A DNA stretch of 64,000 bases from Syngnathus acus (lineage: Eukaryota; Chordata; Actinopteri; Syngnathiformes; Syngnathidae): contig NC_051098.1 of the NCBI RefSeq assembly GCF_901709675.1, positions 2,780,500 through 2,844,499 of the forward strand, in the 5' to 3' direction. The notes beneath the pieces were generated by a model. The model had not been told where the DNA came from and made no database searches. It was given only the letters and a program-made list of their open reading frames with translations. Numbering within the stretch: the first letter of the stretch is position 1; every line of letters begins with the position of its first letter. The position numbers and the translations under genes were made by a program. This document shows, in pieces, positions 51,180-62,463 of the stretch.

Positions 51180-52060
51180 ATGGCTGACGCCTTATTTTTC
51201 ATCATTCGAATCCAACCTGTGAGCCATCGTTATCGGACGAGCAACTGTCACTGCGCCGCTGACACATTGAACGTATTGGCGCCCAGTGATCCGGGCGGGA
51301 GAGGCAGATTTTTCGTCATTTCCGTCCGACCTCGCAACCACAGCGCGCCGGACGCATTATTGTGACAGCGCCGTTGTCTATAAAATATTTCAAAATTTGA
51401 GTTGACCTGTGAGCCATCGTTGTCAGACGAGGAGCTGCGACCGCGCCGCTGACACTTTGAACATATTGGATGAGTAGGCTAAGTCGGGGGACCAAAATAC
51501 AAAACAAACAAATCAAACAGTGCTCCAGCCTTCTCAAATCCCTGACATGGAGTCCCTCTTGTCACTTTTTCTTTTCTATTACAGCGCCCTAGCGACAGAA
51601 AGTGGGATTGCACCCCCGGCTGATTTTTCGTCATTTTAGTCCCACCGTGAACCACCATTGTTGGTCAAGCAGCTGTGGGAGTACTGCTGACACGCCCGGA
51701 GCGGGAGAGGCTGATTTCTTTCGTTATTTGAGTCCGACTTGTGAGCCATCATTGTCAGACAAGTTATTGTGATAGCGCCGCTGACACTTTGAAAATATTT
51801 GCACCTGGTGCAACCTACGGGCGGGAGAGGCTTATTTTTCGTCATTCGAGTCTGACCTGGGAGCCATCGTTGTCGGACGAGCAGCTACGACCGCACCGCT
51901 GACACTTAATAAAATATGGGCGCCCGGCGGGACCTCAGGGCGGGAGAATCAGATTTTCTTTATCATTCGAGTCCGACCTGTGAGCCATCGTTGTCGGACG
52001 AGGAGGTGCGACAGTGCTGCTGACACTTTCAAAATATTTGCGTACGCTGACACTTCTTCA
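51180..52060 (-). repeat. Inverted, diverged array flanking the 18S fragment
   Basis: Units contain TGAGCCATCGTTGTCGGACG, GACCGCGCCGCTGACACTTT, CGGGCGGGAGAGGC and TTTTTCGTCATT. One segment (about 51318-51400, CGCGCCGGACGCATTATTGTG) is the direct complement of the core at 49561-50930, so this array runs the other way. Unit length is about 120-150 bp and more irregular. Confidence 0.75.
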
Positions 52061-52215
52061 GGTCCCCACAAATTAACAAAACATACATTGTGGGTTAATG
52101 TGAGAATAAATGGTTGTTTATCTATACCAGACTTGGGCAAACTACGGCCCGCGGGCCACATCCGGCCCACGGGGCCGTTTAATCTGGCCCGCCAAACCTG
52201 AATAAATTGTATTAT

Positions 52216-53139
52216 TACCGTTTTCTTCCGTGTATAATGCGCCCCCATGTATAATACGCACCCTAACAATGGCATGTTGATGCTGGAAAAAAGCCTGTAC
52301 CCATGTATAATACGCACCCAATTTCTTTTATTTTTTTATTTTTATTTTTTTTATTTTTTTTAAAGTCCCAATGATCGTCACACACGCAGGGAGGCAATGG
52401 GTCCCATTTTTATAGTCTTTGGTATGGTCTTAACTAGGCTGGATGTATTTTTTTTTGTTGGCGTTGATTTCTCCGACTGCCCGTAAAGGCACCACCGCGA
52501 TCAGATGAAAAGAGAGGAAAGTGACGTGCGGACATGTGAAAAAGGCGGCTCTGTATGAGAGAGACGTTGAAGAGGAATAAAAACACCCTTGGAAACCAAA
52601 ACTTGCCCCTCGTCGTGACTCGGAGCCGCAACAAATGTTTCGGATTTGTGTAGGGTACATTGTGACAGCAAACGAGCAGGTGATCGAGCAAGCGTCTGAT
52701 ACGAGAGCATTGCGTTCGTATGGAGCGTGTTTGAAGTGAACAGCAGAGACGAAAGGAACAAGGCAAAGTGTTGTGAAATAAAATATTACCTGTAATACGC
52801 ATTTTGTTATTTGCTGATTGTATTAAACCATCACATTCATTGTCAGTCAAGAAGAGAAGAGGACTATTATCCCTTCTTTGACGAAATGACCAGAGCACAG
52901 TACAAACACACTATTGTTCTTTCGGTATTTATTCAACCCACATTCTTTCACAACATGACAAGAAGAGAACAATACATAAATCAATACTCGTACCAGTACC
53001 ATGATTTTCTTAAAAAAAATAAAAAAAAGTTTAAAAAAAATAAATAAATAAAAAATTGTACCCATGTATAATGCGCACCCCAGATTTTAGGACAATAAAT
53101 TAGTTAAATTTTGCGTATTATACACGGAAAAAAACGGTA
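52216..53139. mobile_element. MITE family 3, copy 3
   Basis: TA-CCGTTTTCTTCCGTGTATAA to ATTATACACGGAAAAAAACGG-TA. It retains a severely shortened SINE piece (52366-52430) and the AAGCGTCTGATACGAGAGC interior found in the other copies. It lacks the LTR fragment of copy 1. Confidence 0.88.
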
Positions 53140-53418
53140 ATTGTTTTTGGGGTCATTTTCCCTGCAATTACTATGTTTCCCCAGTAGATGGGGAAGCGCC
53201 CGCCCGCGCATTTACTCCCGGGAGCCGTGTCAGAAAGCTCGGTGCACACTCACAAGTGCGTGTGCGTACTCAGTAGTACGTAGTAATTTCATCTATCGAT
53301 GCCGAATTTCGAGTGTAGGCTGTGACGTCAATATTCTCGTAATTCGCGCGCTGAGTTTTCAGATACAGTTTTACGCTAATGCCACCCACAAACCTTCCCC
53401 TGGAATCCTTCCATTAAA

Positions 53419-53655
53419 ATGAGTGGCCCGAAGAAAAGAAAGGTGGACACTGAGTGCCGAATGTTAAAAAAGAGTGGACAATTTGGCTCGACCTACGTGT
53501 GTGAGAAGACGTTCAGCCACATGAACGTCAACAAAGCCCGTCACAGATCTAGGTTAACGGACCGACACCTCGGCTCTATCCTAAGAATTACCACAATAAA
53601 TTTTACTCCAGACTATGATGCACTAGCAAAAAAGGGAAACCAACAATACTATTGA
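53419..53655 (+). CDS. 78-codon hAT transposase N-terminus/C-terminus fusion
   Basis: The frame starts MSGPKKRKVDTECR, a start with a nuclear-localisation-like KKRKV typical of GTF2IRD2/ZBED-related hAT transposases. It then passes within about 20 residues into FGSTYVCEKTFSHMN and RSRLTDRHL, the C-terminal dimerisation region of the same families. The BED finger and the whole RNase-H-like catalytic domain are missing, so an internal deletion joined the two ends in frame. The ATG follows a 5' region with TTCCATTAAAATGAG. If expressed it would be a dimerisation-competent, catalytically null peptide; expression is not shown. Confidence 0.7.
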   Translation: MSGPKKRKVDTECRMLKKSGQFGSTYVCEKTFSHMNVNKARHRSRLTDRHLGSILRITTINFTPDYDALAKKGNQQYY

Positions 53656-54113
53656 TTTCTTTATTACTTTATTTAGATGTATTCTTTCACTGATTCTTCA
53701 AGATGATGTATTTGGTCAGAATGTTTGCCGTTGGATGTGATTTCGCCTCATTAGATAAATATATTTCATAAATCTGACCTGCAGGCGCTGAAGTGATGGA
53801 AAATGTTATTCATCATAACTGTGTCGTATTTAATAAGAATCACTGATAGTAGTTTTTGGGTGAAATAGTTTTTTAATGCTGTTAATAAATGCATTTGTTT
53901 TCAAAAAGCTTTTTTTAATATCCATGCTTTAGTATCTACTAAAAGTAAAAACCTTTTATGCAATGACCTTTACATGTCATTTATATTACTTCACACAAAC
54001 ACTACATCCATCTGCTCCTGGTTCGGCCCCCCGGTCAAAATTTAGAACCCAATTCGGCCCGCAAGTCAAAAAGTTTGCCCACCCCTGATCTATATGTGTC
54101 CTACAGGCTGGTG

Positions 54114-54225
54114 ACCATTTCAGGGTGTTACCTGTGTCTCTCCCAATGACAGCTGGGATAGGCTCCAGCACGCCCGCAACCCTGGTCAGAATAAGCAGTG
54201 CAGAGAGTGAATGGATTGATGTTTC
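54114..54225 (+). repeat. Old SINE 3' tail
   Basis: GCTGGGATAGGCTCCAGCAC, CAGGGTGTTACC and AATGGATTGATG match the 3' half of the SINE at 42687-43050. Confidence 0.8.
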
Positions 54226-55289
54226 AGTCAAATTAATCTATTTTTCCACAAATATCTATGTTTTTAAATAATATATATATATATATATATATATTGGTCA
54301 AGAAACAACCAGTAAAGCCTCAGTTGGCGAATGTGATTGGTTTTGAGACTTGACGTTATCAAAGCAAAATGTCTTGGAACCCATTTAATGGTTACAATTT
54401 ATGTTTATGGAAATATAAAAAAAAAAATCAGCCCCAAAACCAGGATACATTTACCTGTTTTTTATTAGTTAAAATGAAAGATAAATAAATGTTAGCTCTT
54501 TTTGACTATTTGTTCTTGGTAGATTTCATTCAATCAAACTGCTGTCATGTTGAGATATACAGTTCTTTTTTTTTTTCATTTTCATGCAGAGGGGGTCATT
54601 TTTTGGGGGGGAGGTCATTTGCGTCATATGTTATGACGCAAATGACATGGTGTCTGTATAGCAATTGCATTTCTTGGCCCGAATAACACAAAACAACACG
54701 TATGCAATAACAAAAACGTATTTACACTAACAAAAACATACATGTGTACACTGAAATTTTTGAGTTTTATAGTGGTACACTAAGTAAAAAAAGACAAAAG
54801 AAATACGGCCATCGGTGTAGCATTTGAAGGAAGAAAACAGGGCTCCTCTTCAGTCCTCCTCTTGTGGGGTGCGTTGCCACCTTTATTTGCCACAGACACA
54901 TATGTAAGTGCTTGCCTTGCATGTAGTACTCAGCTTCATAAGGATCACAACCCTGGCGAAAGCACAGGAATTGTTTTTATTCAACTCCTACGTGAACGTG
55001 CATTTTCGTATTGGCATTGCTTGTAAACACTCAGTGTAGACTGGCCAGCCCACCCTACTTCGTAGCAAAGTGACAAGATTTGAGAAGAAGGGTGTGATTT
55101 ATTTGCGAACGATATAGAAAAACCTGGAATTGAGTGAAATGGAATGGAGTGGCAATTCTATTGACAATGTACTGTACATGTATGTTTGAGGCAGTCTAAC
55201 AAAATCTTGGACGATTTTGAAATTCCCCCTGACATTTTTTTAGGGCTCAAAAGTAGGACATGTCCGGGAAAAAGAGGATGTCTGGTCAC
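54226..55289. other. Unassigned sequence with a TA microsatellite
   Basis: A (TA)n tract lies at 54268-54293. GCGTCATATGTTATGACGC at 54622-54640 is a short near-palindrome. No gene recognised. Confidence 0.5.
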
Positions 55290-55654
55290 CCTAAATAACT
55301 GGAGCCGCAACTAACGATGAGTCAGCAGCGGCGTTGTTTATAAGTGACACAAAGCACGAAGATTTCAATGGATTTAATGATTTGGAATGACACGGATGGT
55401 TTGCTAAACGTATTATTTATGTTATAGTTATGTATAGTCGTTTGTGTTTATTTAACGTTAGCGTACCATACCGTTTAGCCTGTTGTTGCCTATTCATGTC
55501 TTGTTTTGGTGTATGATTGTGTCAAATAAAGTTACCCCAAAAATGCGACTTGTACTCCGGTGCAACTTATATATGTTTTTTTCTTCTTTATTATGCATTT
55601 TATGGCTGGTGTAACTTGCACTCCGGAGCGACTTATAGTCCGGAAAATACGGTA
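55290..55654. mobile_element. MITE family 2 fragment with right terminus
   Basis: It ends ATAGTCCGGAAAATACGG-TA at about 55654 with GCGACTTGTACTCCGG-type subterminal repeats. The left terminus is missing. The interior matches 18050-18250. Confidence 0.8.
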
Positions 55655-56139
55655 ACTAAAGTTGCGTTTTACTCATTTATTGAACAGTTTGTCATCCCCT
55701 TTCTCGTCATTGACTCTCATTGTTTCTGGCACCATTTTTTTTCCGTACTGGATAATCCCACTTCTGTCCGCTCCCAGGAGCATTTTATCCTGTCCGTCTC
55801 GAACTCGTGAATTAAGATAAAGTTAACTACCATCATTATGGAATCCCATGGGATTTGAAGGAATGGGTTCGAACTACAAAAAGTCCTGCCTAGCTACAAA
55901 AACAGATATGCTCAAACCTCATTGAATAAAGTACATAAGCAGACAAGTATATTCACATATTAAATCAATAAAAGAAAAAATGTAGCATATAATTATACCT
56001 ACACACCAAATCAATAAAGCAGACATAACTAGACATTTTTGATAGGGGGTAATAACAAAGGTTTTTATAACTTTATGATCTGATATGTATTTCTGAGCAC
56101 TTTGAAATAACAAATGTTTTTTGATATATTGCCTGAATG
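55655..56139. other. Unassigned sequence
   Basis: No gene or repeat recognised. Confidence 0.5.
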
Positions 56140-56147
56140 GCTTAAAT

Positions 56148-56225
56148 CAGTGGTCCCCAACCACCGGGCCGCGGACCGGTACCGGTCCGTGGGTCACTTG
56201 GTACCGGGCCGCGGAGCCGCACAGG

Positions 56226-56261
<36 letters not shown>

Positions 56262-57057
56262 TTTTTTTTTTTTTTCCATTGACGATCAATTCATTCAGAT
56301 TAAGACGCTCGTCCCGGTCACGTGACATGTTTCCCCAGTCGAGCCCGCAAAGCTAGCAAAAATGAGTAAGAATTTATTTCGAAAAATATAAAAAATTTGG
56401 CGAATCTCTCAGTGCGTCTGAAAAATAAGGACTCTTGACACAGGGCGCTCGTCTCGGTCACGTGACATGTCACCACAGTCAAGCCCGCGAGGCAAGCAAA
56501 AATGAGCAAGAAACAGAGAAGTTTGGAAAGCTTCTTCGGAAAGGGAAAAACGTCCAATGAGGACACTGAAGAAGAAGAGGCTACGACTTCTAAGAAAAGG
56601 AAAGCTGCATTTAAAAGAACATTTCTGGAGTCCTACTTAAAATATGGATTTATCGCCACAGGTGACTCTGACGCGCCAAGTTCACTCCGCATATGTGGCG
56701 AAAGGCTAGCTAACGAGGCAATGAAGCCTTCAAACCTGCTTCGGCACATGGAGACCAAGCATCCTGCATTTAAAGACAAACCGTAACCACTTCGGGTGTC
56801 ATTGTCTCCGATTACGCCTAGATGGGAACGGCTCATTTCTGAGAAAAGAGCTCGGTGCTCCCACGAATTCAACGTTTTATTTTTATGTGGTTTATATTTG
56901 TTTTTATGCCAGTCGTATCATTTTATTTCATCCTATTTATATATATAAATATTTAAATAATAAATATATAAATATATTTATTTATATAAAGGCCGGTCCG
57001 CGAAAATATTTCTGACACGTAACCGGTCCGTGGTGCAAAAAAGGTTGGGGACCACTG
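56148..57057 (+). mobile_element. hAT element J (CAGTGGTCCCCAACC termini)
   Basis: CAGTGGTCCCCAACC / GGTTGGGGACCACTG enclose 910 bp, with an exact 8-bp duplication GCTTAAAT (56140-56147, 57058-57065). GGACCGGTACCGGTCC palindromes lie at the left. A duplicated block GGTCACGTGACATGT...GAGCCCGC...AAAATGAG occurs before the coding remnant at about 56310-56365 and 56455-56505. Confidence 0.95.
56502..56786 (+). pseudogene. hAT transposase N-terminus, BED finger with lost cysteine
   Basis: The 94-codon frame starts MSKKQRSLESFFGKG and has an ESYLKYGFIATGD motif, then SSLRICGERLANEAM and LLRHMETKHP. This is the N-terminus of the SCAND3/ZBED5/ZMYM6-like hAT transposase family. The zinc finger normally has C-x2-C before GE; here the first cysteine is replaced (LRICGE), so zinc binding is doubtful. 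It ends at TAA without a catalytic region. Confidence 0.8.
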
Positions 57058-58570
57058 GCTTAAATGACCCTTAAGGAACTGTTTAATGCATGCCTGATGA
57101 TTTTCTAAATCACGGACACTGCCAAAGTCATCTAAAAATGTTCAGTACTTGATTATATCTTATGTTTTGACTAATGCTAGACACCAGTTTTCGATTACTA
57201 CTGAACGTTCTGGACAGAGGGAAATATTTTGCCTAACAAAGAAAAGATATGGTTGGAAGCATGATATATGGAGTATCAAATGAACAAACAAACAAAAACA
57301 TGGTAAGTGGTGAGTACAAACTTTGCATAGTCAGGGAACATTAATAAATTGATGATGTCACAGCCAAAAGCTCACATAATTCCGTACAAAATGACAAAAT
57401 TGAAAGAATGATGAATGGGCGGTGTGCGACAGTGGGCGAAGTGGATGTATGTGCAAGAATGGTTTACAGGAAGGACACTTGGAGATAAAAACCGGTAGAG
57501 GTGCCAGAGGGCGACAGCCAAGAACCCGGCCAAAGATGATCGTCAAGGCTGAAAGACGGAAAGGAAAACAACAGCCCCCACACACATCGAATCGCCCATA
57601 ATCAGCACCCAACCCCACGGAACCAGCTCTCACCGAACCAGCACCCACTCCCATGGAATCAAACTCTCCTGCGAACTTGCCACACCCCCTGACTCATCAC
57701 CCATCAAACTCGGCCCACACTGGCATGTGCAACTGAATATAAGCTGACCAAAGAACCTTGAACGTTGCCTTTCCTGAATGGAGACTTTCTGCTCTTGAGC
57801 ATGGTCGCACGAAAGGCCCAGCGCTGTATTGTACTTTCCTGAAAACAGAGCTTTCTTAACAAGAATTGTGATTGAACTCAACCACTCTGTGTAAGTCTAA
57901 ATTTTGTTTTGGTGTCTTAGCCTTTTCCTAAAACTGAAGAAATAAAACGAGCACACGGTGAGTAAATTGGATAACAGGTGATTGGCTATGGCTTTTGCCG
58001 TGAGGCGCGGATAGCGCGCTCCCTAAATTGTGGACCAAAAATCCAACAGATTCCAGAAAAAATGCCAGCCTCTCCCACCCACCAAGAGGTTTTAGACAGG
58101 TGTGCTAGCGGTGTGAGTGCCGTAGAACAAGGAATGTTCGGACACATGGAAAATTACAGGGAACATTGACCACAATGGCTTTTTGTTGAGGACCCAACGC
58201 ACAGCATAGTCACTCACACCAAGTCACATAAGCCACAGTGCCAAGACTGACAGCTAATTTTACAGTAACAGAAAATATTCTTCAATTGATCGACAGGATG
58301 TATGGGAAGATCGAACATCGTCAGTATTGGTTGCCTGGTATTGTAGTTTAACAGTAACCATGAACACTTACATGTAATGGTGAGTTTGGACAGTGTCAAA
58401 TCACATTGCAGATGCTGACAGAGAGGAAGACATTGATCATTTAACATTTAACCACCTAAGTATCTAAATTGGGTTTATATTCTACACTAAACGTTCCTTA
58501 TTACAAGTTGCCTCTAGTGTTAAAAAAAATCAGTAAAAAAAAATACGTAAACAAGTAGCAAACAAAAACC

Positions 58571-58686
58571 TGCATGGTTCGCCAAACATAGCAGCCATTT
58601 CAGAACAATCCTATAACAGTTGTCTGCCTCCATGGTTCGCCAGACATAGCTGCCATTTTAGAACAATCCTATAACAGTTGTCTGAA
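58571..58686 (+). repeat. 58-bp tandem duplication
   Basis: CATGGTTCGCCAAACATAGC at 58573 recurs as CATGGTTCGCCAGACATAGC at 58631, continuing to CCTATAACAGTTGTCTG in both copies. Confidence 0.95.
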
Positions 58687-60431
58687 CAGTCCTCTAAATA
58701 TTCTCATTTATAAAGTGGACGATTCAGATTACTGTGGACATTTTGCCTCTCTACGAGCAGACTTAATCAATTCACTCTCAAAAAGACTTGCTAGTCTGAG
58801 GGGATGGTGTAGGATCTATTTATATTTTAATGGAGAAACACACCCCAACGTAGAATAGTTTCACTCTTTTGGGATGCAAAATGACAGTTAACTTCTGCCA
58901 GTCAAAGATGGGTGAAATCATCCATTCCATGCCATTGTATTGTAATAATGGTCAAAGAATACCCGAATACCGAAAGACAAAAGTAGCTGTTTGTTCTTTG
59001 TTGAAAGCTAAATTATCTAATATTTTATGAACGAATGAAAGGACAGCATTGTATGTGGTAAATACGTAGGTGGCGCAGCACAACTCCCCGTCTGTTCACA
59101 GATTGTTTCCCACAGCAGCTTAACCTATAATAACGCCTGCTGATATATGAATGATTATATGCTTGATTGTGGAATAGGTAAATATATAGAATACCAACTT
59201 CATGAAGATGCTGTTGGTATGTATTAGCACCCCTGTGGCTAACTGCAGCCTCACAGAGCTGCTTGCACAGCTGCAGACTCTGCTGTGTTGTTTTAAGTGG
59301 GCCTCAAGATGTCGTCCAGCCGGTGCTGTACTGAAACTGGTGCTTATGCTTTTAGATGTCTGTGGTCCTTGTTAGACCACAAAGACCTTGATGTGGCCTA
59401 GGACTTGGTCAGAGTGGCAAGAAGCTGTCTTTTTAAAATAACACCAAATATTTAATAATCATGGATGTACATTGTGTATCCAAGACATTGTGCTGTATGA
59501 ACGGATTTCCTGCTGATCAAGGGTCAAAATGCATAGTTGAAATTTTACCTCGTCATGTGCCCTTGCTATTCTTCTGACACCACCAAAGAAGCCCTGTGGT
59601 TAATACATTAACCATTCTGAGGTCAAGCGGTGTTGCCTACGTCATTACTAATTAAGAAGGTTCTTGTGAAAACTAAAGCACACACTTGGAGACAAACCGA
59701 ACTAATCAAGATTTAATTAGAAATCCTACAAAACCAAAACTTCATGGACTGCAGCTTATCTTCAAGATGCCCTATAAAGGAATCCACATTCAGGTTGCTA
59801 TAGTCTTTTTTGCAGGTGATTGGGATTTAAATTGTTTAATTTTACATAAGAGAGAAGTAGTACAGATTGACTGGATGTTATTTATTTATTTATTTATTTA
59901 TTTATTTGTTTATGTGTCTATCTATCTATTTATTTTACATGTATGTTTAAGCAAACTACGCATAAAAATAGTATCTTACAATGCAAAACAATTTGGGATA
60001 AAAGATTTTCATTTGTGTAAATCAATGATTAAATATGCTGCAGCAGATATATCTCCAATCCTTTTTTTATGCAGTAGCTACGGGACACCAACCAGCAACA
60101 AGCTGCTTTTTGAATGAACTGTGGTGACAAGGTGTTGTTCTTTTCCCCCTCCCTCTATCGTCTGTCTTCCGGGAACACTAATAGGCTCCATGCAGAGTAA
60201 TGTGACCAATTGAATCATCCTCGGCCTGGAGCTGGAAGTTTGCAGATCTGCGGGGCAGAGAGCGTCACGCTCACTACGGCTGCAGCACAAAAAACAAAAC
60301 AAAAAAAACACTCAGTGGTGACACAAACCGTGTTTGTCTCAAGACTTCTCTGGGATTTATACCCTGTCCTGCCAAAGGACTTGCTATTTGCAGCATTACG
60401 GTCAGTTTCATCTGGTTTTTTCATTTGGCAG

Positions 60432-60496
60432 ACCTCAGACCAACTCATAGGTGAAAAGGTCAGAGGGCCCCTCTGTAACCCTGACTGCAGATTGAG
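60432..60496 (+). other. Candidate small exon (unproven)
   Basis: TTTTTTCATTTGGCAG precedes and GTGAGT follows a 65-nt segment that is open in one frame. The donor is a full consensus match. No protein family recognised and no neighbour exon identified. Confidence 0.12.
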
Positions 60497-61317
60497 GTGA
60501 GTAGGCAGAAGAGACTCTCATATCAAGACAATGACTTGTGACGTGATCAATTTACTCAATTTGAGGAAACAATGTAACTTGGTTTTATAAATACAGATGT
60601 ATAACTATACTAGGTATATATCAAACAACAATTTTATGTAAAACCATTTTGTAAAGAGCAGAGCTGTTTATCAATTTCAATCATTATACATTATTGACAG
60701 TGGTGTCGGTGCTACATTTAATAGATATAGCCAAACAAGGACCTATGTGAAAATACATGTTCAGTAAGTAGACTGAAATTGACTTAAAGTCTTATGAGTT
60801 GTGCTTGATTAGATTTCTTTTACTCGTTTGTACAAACTTGAGCTGTGAATGGGGGAAATGGATGACTCGTCTCAGTCTTGTGTCAGCACCATTACAAGGG
60901 TCAAATAGAGTTGTATTGAGTAGTCCATCAGCCTCAAGGTATTTTTACAGCAAATACTGTATGTTACACAAAGCACAGCATTTTTCTATTGTTGCTTTCA
61001 TTAGATATTTGAACAAAACGGATGATGACTTGATTTAAAGTGGATTAGGTGTTCAAAAACAAATTCACACATCGATTTGGAAGCATATTAGCTCCATGGA
61101 GTCTATGATGAAGAGCTTTTTTTTGTTTCAGTCTCCATTTTATAAATAGTACATAATAATAATGATTTAACTTGAGTCAAGGAAGGCATCAACAAAAAGA
61201 ACAAATACTTATGATTTAGATTTTAGTCTTCAGTTTTAGTTCACAGGGCCCCAAAACTGGCAGTGGTCTGTGTGCACTGTGTAGTTTGCATGTACCAGTA
61301 CTTCTTGTGCTTGAGTT

Positions 61318-61415
61318 GGTTTTCTACCAGTGTGTACCCTGGCTTTCACTCAGAGTCAGCTGGGATAGGTTCACCCACCCGCAACCCTGAGGACAAGTAA
61401 TATATAAAATGGATG
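61318..61415 (+). repeat. Old SINE 3' tail
   Basis: AGCTGGGATAGGTTCACCCA and ATAAAATGGATGGG resemble the 3' end of the SINE at 42687-43050, strongly diverged. Confidence 0.65.
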
Positions 61416-61490
61416 GGAGGGTAACTGAATAGATCATTTTTGGTCATTGAATCATTATTGTAGAAACCGGATTCATTGAAGTTGGGAAAT

Positions 61491-62297
61491 TACCATTTTT
61501 TCCGATGTATAATGCGCAAAATGTAACTAATTTATTGTCCTAAAATCTGGGGTGCGCATTATACATGGGTACAATTTTTTTTTATTTTTTCTTTTATTTT
61601 TTTTATTTTTTATTTTTTTGTGAAGAAAATCATACAACAATTTTTGAAGAAAATCTTGTCACGGATGGTTCTTTACAACATCACTTTCCTCTCTTTTCAT
61701 TTTAACCTAACTGATCGCGGTGGTGCCTTTCTGGGCAGTCGGAGAAATCAACGCCAACAAAAAAAATACATCCAGCCTACTTAAGAAATCACCAGAAAGA
61801 TCACCATGACAATTGTGAATAATAAATAAATAATTATTATATATATTATATATATTATTATTATAATAATAAATAATTGTGATCAATAACTGGAACATCA
61901 CTCAAATATTGGTGATCCCGTTGAGAGTCTCACATATTTCTTCGCTATCGAGTTTGCTACTGCATGCGCAGTGATACTGACCGGCAGAATAACATCCGGT
62001 TGTTCCCAAAGATGATCTTTTTTCTGAAATAATTTTATGTTTACGGATTTAAGTAACCCGGCCGGGTCATACCAAAGACTATAAAAATGGGACCCATTGC
62101 CTCCCTGCTTGGCACTCAGCATTAAGGGTTAGAATTGGGGGGTTAGATCACCAAATGATTCCCGAGCGCGGCGCCGCTGCTGCTCACTGCTCCCCTCTCC
62201 CCCAGGGGATGGATCAAAATCACACGGGGATGGGTCAAATGCAGAGGACAAATTTCACCACACCCAGACGCGTGTGTGACGATCATTGGGACTTTAA

Positions 62298-62328
<31 letters not shown>

Positions 62329-62463
62329 TTTAAAAAATAAAAATAAAAAGTCAAAATTTGGGTGCGTATTATACATGGATACAGGCTTTTTTCCAGCATC
62401 AACATGCCATTTCTAGGGTGCGTATTATACATGGGGGCGCATTATACACGGAAAAAAACGGTA
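61491..62463. mobile_element. MITE family 3, copy 4 (inverted)
   Basis: TA-CCATTTTTTCCGATGTATA to TTATACACGGAAAAAAACGG-TA, inverted relative to copies 1 and 3. It carries the SINE piece at 62059-62296 on the plus strand, in the same orientation relative to the MITE as elsewhere. This copy keeps the SINE B-box region (CCCGGCCGGGTCATACC). Confidence 0.88.

Larger units (their letters stand above)
52128..54087 (+). mobile_element. hAT element I (CAGACTTGGGCAAACTACGG terminus)
   Basis: CAGACTTGGGCAAACTACGG at the left and AAGTTTGCCCACCCCTG at the right bound 1,960 bp. The 8-bp target repeats ATCTATAC (52120-52127) and ATCTATAT (54088-54095) differ at one base. The interior contains a family-3 MITE (52216-53139) and a small transposase-derived frame. 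Confidence 0.9.
57066..61490. other. Mostly unique sequence, no confirmed gene
   Basis: The longest repeat-poor stretch of the window. It contains a 58-bp tandem duplication (58571-58686), a (TTTA)n microsatellite at 59881-59910 followed by TCTA units, and an old SINE tail at 61318-61415. It may be intronic or intergenic host DNA. Short frames show no recognisable domain. Confidence 0.5.

Noticed and set aside
49561-52060. CRISPR-like array
   Set aside because: Units are contiguous and similar throughout with no short constant repeat and variable spacer. The context is vertebrate satellite.
57660-57970. Possible solo LTR (TATA-like AATATAAGC, later AATAAAACG)
   Set aside because: No matching partner, no TG...CA boundary with a target duplication and no primer site could be found.
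59686-60117. 143-codon frame with an apparent hydrophobic segment
   Set aside because: The hydrophobic part is the translation of a (TTTA)n microsatellite. The remainder has no recognisable motif.
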